A stretch of DNA of 37,442 nt from Rothia sp. (in: high G+C Gram-positive bacteria) (lineage in GTDB: Bacteria > Actinomycetota > Actinomycetes > Actinomycetales > Micrococcaceae). Location of the stretch: assembly GCF_015265375.1 (NCBI RefSeq), contig NZ_JABZXW010000014.1:1-37442 (forward strand). Direction: 5' to 3'. Below, piece by piece: positions 33,644 through 37,442 of this stretch; within the stretch, counting starts at the first letter, position 1, and every line of letters begins with the position of its first letter. The position numbers and the translations under genes were made by a program. Below the pieces are notes generated by a model. It saw only the letters and a program-made list of their open reading frames with translations. It did no database searches and was not told the origin of the DNA.

Positions 33644-33778
33644 GTCCTCAGGGGTGAGGTCGGCGTCTCCGTTGGCTGTCACGAGAAGCAGACCTCGGGA
33701 CTCCGTGCGATCAATCCAATCCTCCAGCTCCCGAGGCTGGCGTATGAGGCGGTCAAGGTCATAACAGACAATCGCATC
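33644..33778 (-). pseudogene. Fragment of a large serine integrase
   Basis: 45 codons matching the resolvase catalytic domain of phage-type serine integrases: DAIVCYDLDRLIRQPRELED, then WIDRTESRGLLLVTANGDAD. The YDLDRLxRxPxELE block and the LVTANGxADL strand are diagnostic. Both ends are lost: on one side it runs into the ardA remnant, on the other into the mop duplicate within a few bases. It cannot be active, but it shows that a serine-integrase element was once here. Confidence 0.75.
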
Positions 33779-33859
33779 GAGGAGCTGGGCCTGAAGGTTG
33801 GCGAGACCGCTTACGCAGTCATCAAGGCGTCCAGCGTTATGGTTGGCGCTGACAACTAA
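33775..33859 (+). pseudogene. mop: Duplicate of the mop 3' end
   Basis: 28 codons (IEELGLKVGETAYAVIKASS... ending VMVGADN) match the end of the molbindin gene at 28939-29023 with a handful of substitutions. The copy continues past the stop through the mop terminator. A chance frame joins it to antisense integrase sequence upstream, so no functional molbindin is expected. Confidence 0.85.
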
Positions 33860-33921
33860 TCCCGGTCAATAAGACTTACACCCGGGCGGCTGCTTTTTGT
33901 AGCGTGCGAGGGTTAACAGGG

Positions 33922-33960
33922 CGGAGCCCCGCACTGTACACACAGTGCGGGGCTCCGCTT
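33922..33960 (+). terminator. Second copy of the mop terminator
   Basis: The same 16-bp stem and ACAC loop as at 29085-29120 (33922-33937 with 33942-33957), followed by CTTTT with one interruption of the T run. Confidence 0.9.
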
Positions 33961-34024
33961 TTATGTCACATAGGTTTTCAGACAAATCCTACTCTCAGAT
34001 AACCTGCTGTTTGTAACAGACATA

Positions 34025-34188
34025 TTATTGAGGCTCTACAGGATCTCCTAACGCCAGGTTAAGTGACTGCTCAGCGCGTGCACGCAAAGCACGACAGTAA
34101 GCATTCATTCCGTCCCAATTATTTTTCCTTCTTCTGCCGCTTCAATGATGACGGGAACCATAATTCGAGTCTGCTTAAGACGTGCCAT
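34025..34188 (-). pseudogene. C-terminal remnant of a second HsdS
   Basis: The sequence starts MARLKQTRIMVPVIIEAAEEGK and, after a one-base shift at a run of five A's (about 34120-34130), continues NNWDGMNAYCRALRARAEQS, ending LGDPVEPQ. The same order (RTRIMVP, WEGMSAYGHALRVRVE) closes the intact specificity subunit at 30037. It is the end of another specificity gene, frameshifted and without its TRDs, lying immediately after the ATPase gene. Confidence 0.75.
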
Positions 34189-34197
34189 CGAGACTTT

Positions 34198-36585
34198 TTA
34201 AGAACCCACAATTTTCTGACATAGATCATCAATCTTTTCCCTATTACCGTCAATAGTTTCAGAATTTCCACCGAGTCGCAAAGCGATGTGATGCGGAGAC
34301 ACAAGATGAATAAAGCATAGAATTTCTTTAATAAACTCCCTGAAATCCCCTACTTTTAGAGTAGGTTGAAGACTAATATTATCGCCCAACATTTGATGGC
34401 CAGAGTGTGAATCTGTATTAATATATACCTGAGAAATAAATTTATCCATAAAATCGCACTCCTTTCGCATCCGGTTCTCCCTATAGTATTCTTGAATTTT
34501 CGCTATAGAACTTCTATTAGCAACTCCAGACTGTCCTAATTCAAAACGCAAAAACGCTTCCCAAACACGACGAATTTCATTTGCCGCCGGCACATCATCC
34601 ACTATGGTCTCATCCGTAGCAAACTTAAACATTCGAGCTAGCATTTCTCTATATTCGTCAATATATTCAAAGTTTGTCGATATTAGCTCATCCTGAAGAT
34701 GCCAACATTGTAAAACTACACTATTAGATATATATGAAATTAATTTTGACAACTCATGAGCAACAAAAATATCATGAGTAGTAATTAATAATTTGGAACT
34801 AGACCCACTAGGGAAAATCTTACGAATTATGTATCCCAGAAGTTTAATCACCCCAAATTTATTATCATAATCAAAACTAGAAATTGGGTCATCAAGGATA
34901 ATAATTTTGTTACTATTCAAAGAATTTTCATATTCCTCCCCGTCTGCGATTTTAACGAAGAAGTAGCACAGAGAAAGAATATTTTGCTCTCCAGTAGAGA
35001 GCCTACTCGGGGGGACATCTTTACCCTTATTTACAACACGATACCCATGCCTTCCTCCAGCTTCTAGAACGATTACGTCAGGACCGAATACTATCGATAG
35101 GAGATCATTAATTTTATCCGCAGCTTCACTTTCACTCCTTAATTTAGCCTCTTCAATCCCCAATCTTTCAGAAATACCATTTATTTCCTCTTCAATATTT
35201 TCTTTACGACGGTTTACTTCCAATATTTTAGTTTCCACTTCTTTTAGGAGTTGAACATCTTTATATGTTTCAATAATTGTAATTTCATGATTTATATCTT
35301 CACACCTTCGACGTATATCTTTGGCCTGCCCACCCTGAGAGTTATACTTCTCAACCATTTTAAAAATTTCGTTATATTTTTGATTTATTCGACTCACTAC
35401 GACGCTAGGGTCAATATCGTCAAGGTTTACTCCCTTATCAGGATTATCAATTTTTTCTTGAATTGCCGAATTTATCCCTTCACATATTTCATAAAGTGCA
35501 GAAAAATCACCTTCGATAGATTTGATCATTTCATCAGGCAAACAGATATCAGGCAGTTTCTGCATCTCTGGACGCCAAGAAAATTTCAACCTTTGTAGCT
35601 CTTGAATTTCTCGATTATTATTAATATCAACAATATATTTATTAATTGATTCAATGATTTCATTCTTGACATTTTCACCAATATCCTGAAAACAATGCGG
35701 ACAAAATGAAGAATCTTTTGAAAATGTTACTCTGATACGGCGCTCAAGCTCCTCCATCCCTGCAGAAGATTGATGAACTCTCTGATAGTATTTATCCGTA
35801 TCATTTGTCCCACGAAGCACCTGAACAGCATCTATGCTTTCTTTAATTTTATTTAAGCTAAAAGGAACAGAAAGCATATTAGGCCGCCAATTAATTTGCT
35901 GAAAATTAGATACTTTATTTAGCTCTTCTACGCTTTCATTGAATTCTTTTAGCAACTCATCCTTAGATGGCATTTCCCCTAAATCTCGCGTCTCTTCCTT
36001 GATACGCTCAACATAGCCAGCAGGACGATTTTTATACTGATTCTTTACAACGTTGTAGTACTGCGTACGCCCCTTCCAGGAACTTGGGTTCCACCCATTT
36101 TCATCTTTATAAGATATAGTATTCTCAATATCCTTAATTAAATTGTCTCTTTTGTCTTCAAGACGACTTATCCCTATTTCAACACCATCTTTAACGCTGG
36201 TTTTTTTGCGTAGTTCTTGTCTGAGCTTATCTATCTCTTCCTGGACTTGAACTGCTTCACCTAAAAGAACTATAGATCCTAGATAGTCATCCTCAAGTTT
36301 GCGGAAATTATTGATTATAAATTTTTCATCAAAGAGGTAAATATTTTCAAGTTCACCCTCAATCAAATTATCATCATCATCCAAGAGATCTACATGATTA
36401 GTCTTACTTTTAAAAGCTTGGGCAATCGTCGATTTACCTGAACCATTATTTCCGAGAATAATTGAACATTGAGCCAACCCTGCCCATTCATTTTCATTGT
36501 TTATATTTTGAAAAACGGGATACTTTTTATACCCTACATAATCTTTATTAATTTTTATGCTACAGATTCTTTCAATATCAACCAT
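34198..36585 (-). CDS. RloC/PrrC-like AAA_13 ATPase with zinc hook and HEPN-like tail
   Basis: 795 residues in AT-rich DNA. Walker A GNNGSGKST is at 45-53; two long coiled-coil arms (about 110-290 and 300-490) flank a C295-P-H-C298 hook as in Rad50. The ABC signature RLSTGEQNILSL lies near 528, Walker B IIILDDPISSFD at 561-572, and the H-loop TTHD at 602-605. DDPISSxD is typical of AAA_13/PrrC-type ATPases. After the ATPase about 190 residues remain, with R672-x3-E676 and a SHSGH cluster at 726-730, a plausible HEPN nuclease site. This is the architecture of RloC, a phage-responsive tRNA anticodon nuclease found with type I restriction genes. AGGAGG precedes the ATG. The ATPase is certain, nuclease identity is inference. 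Confidence 0.72.
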   Translation of the reverse strand: MVDIERICSIKINKDYVGYKKYPVFQNINNENEWAGLAQCSIILGNNGSGKSTIAQAFKSKTNHVDLLDDDDNLIEGELENIYLFDEKFIINNFRKLEDDYLGSIVLLGEAVQVQEEIDKLRQELRKKTSVKDGVEIGISRLEDKRDNLIKDIENTISYKDENGWNPSSWKGRTQYYNVVKNQYKNRPAGYVERIKEETRDLGEMPSKDELLKEFNESVEELNKVSNFQQINWRPNMLSVPFSLNKIKESIDAVQVLRGTNDTDKYYQRVHQSSAGMEELERRIRVTFSKDSSFCPHCFQDIGENVKNEIIESINKYIVDINNNREIQELQRLKFSWRPEMQKLPDICLPDEMIKSIEGDFSALYEICEGINSAIQEKIDNPDKGVNLDDIDPSVVVSRINQKYNEIFKMVEKYNSQGGQAKDIRRRCEDINHEITIIETYKDVQLLKEVETKILEVNRRKENIEEEINGISERLGIEEAKLRSESEAADKINDLLSIVFGPDVIVLEAGGRHGYRVVNKGKDVPPSRLSTGEQNILSLCYFFVKIADGEEYENSLNSNKIIILDDPISSFDYDNKFGVIKLLGYIIRKIFPSGSSSKLLITTHDIFVAHELSKLISYISNSVVLQCWHLQDELISTNFEYIDEYREMLARMFKFATDETIVDDVPAANEIRRVWEAFLRFELGQSGVANRSSIAKIQEYYRENRMRKECDFMDKFISQVYINTDSHSGHQMLGDNISLQPTLKVGDFREFIKEILCFIHLVSPHHIALRLGGNSETIDGNREKIDDLCQKIVGS

Positions 36586-36635
36586 TTGTTCCTCCTAGAA
36601 CTAGTAGATTACCTACATTGAATATATATAATAAA

Positions 36636-36683
36636 ATCCCCTTGAGTATCAGTTCATCATAGATACAACTGTCTCAAGGGGAT
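36636..36683 (-). terminator. Terminator of ychF inside the island edge
   Basis: An 11-bp stem (36636-36646 with 36673-36683) with an inner GTATC/GATAC pair. On the minus strand it is followed by TTTTATTATATATATT. It lies between the repeat and the ATPase start and separates ychF from the ATPase gene. Confidence 0.8.
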
Positions 36684-36731
36684 CTTATAACTTCACTGTT
36701 ACTCAGATATTAATTTATTTAATTATTCTAA

Positions 36732-36760
36732 GCTTAGACGTTGAAGCGGAACTCCACCAC
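36732..36760. repeat. Right copy of the 29-bp ychF-end repeat (putative attR)
   Basis: The intact end of ychF, identical to 29138-29166. The insertion left the ychF coding sequence complete. Confidence 0.85.
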
Positions 36761-37442
36761 ATCGCCGTCCTGCATGATGTAGTCCTTGCCCTCCATACGG
36801 ACCTTGCCGCGAGCCTTCGCCTCCGCCATGGAGCCCGCCTCGTCCAGGTCCTTGAAAGACACAACCTCAGCCTTAATGAAGCCGCGCTCAAAGTCAGAGT
36901 GAATCACGCCAGCAGCCTGCGGCGCAGTATCGCCCTTGTAAATAGTCCAGGCGCGGGCCTCCTTCGGGCCAGCAGTCAGGTAAGTCTGCAGACCCAGGGT
37001 CGAGAAGCCCACACGAGCCAGCTGGTCCAGGCCGGACTCATCCTGACCGTTCATCTCCAGCATCTCGCGAGCCTCCTCCTCAGACAGCTCCACCAGATCA
37101 GCCTCCAGCTTCGCATCCAGGAACACAGCCTCAGCCGGCGCCACCATGTCACGCAGCTCCTGCTGCTTCTCCTCAGACGCCAGAATGCCCTCATCCGCGT
37201 TGAACACGTAAATGAACGGCTTAGCAGTCAGCAGGTTCAGCTCCTTCAAATGAGCCAGCTCCAGCTTCGCGTCCTTCGCACGAGAAATGATGGTTTCACC
37301 ATCCTCCAGGATCTTCTGCGCAGCCTTATAAGTCTCCAGCTGAGCGGCGTCACCCTTCTTAATCTTCACAGCCTTCTCCAGACGCGGAATAGCGTTCTCC
37401 AAAGTCTGCAGGTCAGCCAGAATCAGCTCAGTGTTAATGGTC
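36734..37442 (-). CDS. ychF: Redox-regulated ATPase YchF, 5' end beyond window
   Basis: A conserved Obg-related P-loop ATPase that binds ribosomes and is involved in oxidative-stress response. About 236 codons are visible, running off the right edge. Recognisable parts are INTELILADLQTLENAIPRL at the edge, PFIYVFNADEG (the NxxE-type nucleotide motif that gives ATP preference), and the C-terminal TGS-like domain GLQTYLTAGPKEARAWTI, HSDFERGFIKAEVVSF and DVVEFRFNV. The last eight codons are the duplicated 29-bp repeat. The frame continues upstream of the apparent TTG at 37402, so that is not a start. Confidence 0.95.
   Translation of the reverse strand, partial: TINTELILADLQTLENAIPRLEKAVKIKKGDAAQLETYKAAQKILEDGETIISRAKDAKLELAHLKELNLLTAKPFIYVFNADEGILASEEKQQELRDMVAPAEAVFLDAKLEADLVELSEEEAREMLEMNGQDESGLDQLARVGFSTLGLQTYLTAGPKEARAWTIYKGDTAPQAAGVIHSDFERGFIKAEVVSFKDLDEAGSMAEAKARGKVRMEGKDYIMQDGDVVEFRFNV

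Larger units (their letters stand above)
29138..36760. mobile_element. Composite defence island inserted at the 3' end of ychF
   Basis: The block is bounded by a perfect 29-bp direct repeat of the ychF end (29138-29166 and 36732-36760). Inside are plasmid- or phage-like ORFs, a BcgI-like restriction-modification operon, an ardA-like pseudogene, an integrase fragment, a duplicated mop end, an hsdS remnant and an RloC-like ATPase. The part right of about 33,970 is far more AT-rich than the rest. No intact integrase is present. Confidence 0.8.

Noticed and set aside
33629..33859. 76-codon plus-strand frame ending in molbindin sequence
   Set aside because: Its first two thirds are antisense to a serine integrase fragment; only the last 28 codons are mop-derived. 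It is a chimera by chance.

Overview
The window reads as chromosome of a high-GC Gram-positive bacterium of the Micrococcaceae, most like Rothia. This is an inference from gene content: a long actinobacterial-type DapD, a mycothiol deacetylase (MshB), a GluABCD-type glutamate transporter as in corynebacteria, an LppP/LprE-like lipoprotein, and a surface protein ending in an LAxTG sorting signal. Most of the sequence is GC-rich; one block (about 33,970-36,730) is clearly AT-rich. I saw no rRNA, tRNA or CRISPR array.

Core region, 1-29,126. The left part holds lysine/diaminopimelate synthesis (dapD, cut by the window edge, and dapC), galE, the four-gene glutamate uptake operon gluABCD, and a 7Fe ferredoxin. 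Next come mshB fused to a membrane domain, the ribosome-associated GTPase typA, a NudC-like Nudix hydrolase that has lost its zinc cysteines, pgi, and a minus-strand group (Nudix, LOG, pyroglutamyl peptidase). A repeat-bearing cell-wall surface protein, a lysine permease, an OsmC protein, an azlC-azlD-azlC amino-acid export cluster, thiol peroxidase, a lipoprotein and several small membrane proteins follow. The stretch ends with yjdM and a molbindin gene (mop). Most transcription units end in strong stem-loop terminators, many shared by convergent genes.

Accessory region, 29,138-36,760. A foreign block lies between mop and ychF and is bounded by a perfect 29-bp direct repeat of the 3' end of ychF. 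It is composite. The left part (GC-rich) has plasmid- or phage-like small genes, a three-gene restriction-modification operon (fused nuclease-methyltransferase, two-TRD specificity subunit, XRE regulator) resembling BcgI type IIB systems, a broken ardA-like anti-restriction gene and a fragment of a serine integrase. The integrase fragment abuts a second, diverged copy of the mop 3' end plus its terminator. The right part (AT-rich) has a frameshifted hsdS remnant and a 795-residue ABC-type ATPase with a CxxC hook and a candidate HEPN-like tail, resembling the tRNA-cutting defence proteins RloC/PrrC. No intact integrase and no separate hsdR were found.

The most interesting content is this defence island: two potential phage-defence systems of different base composition stacked at one locus, with decayed anti-restriction and recombination genes recording how it was built.
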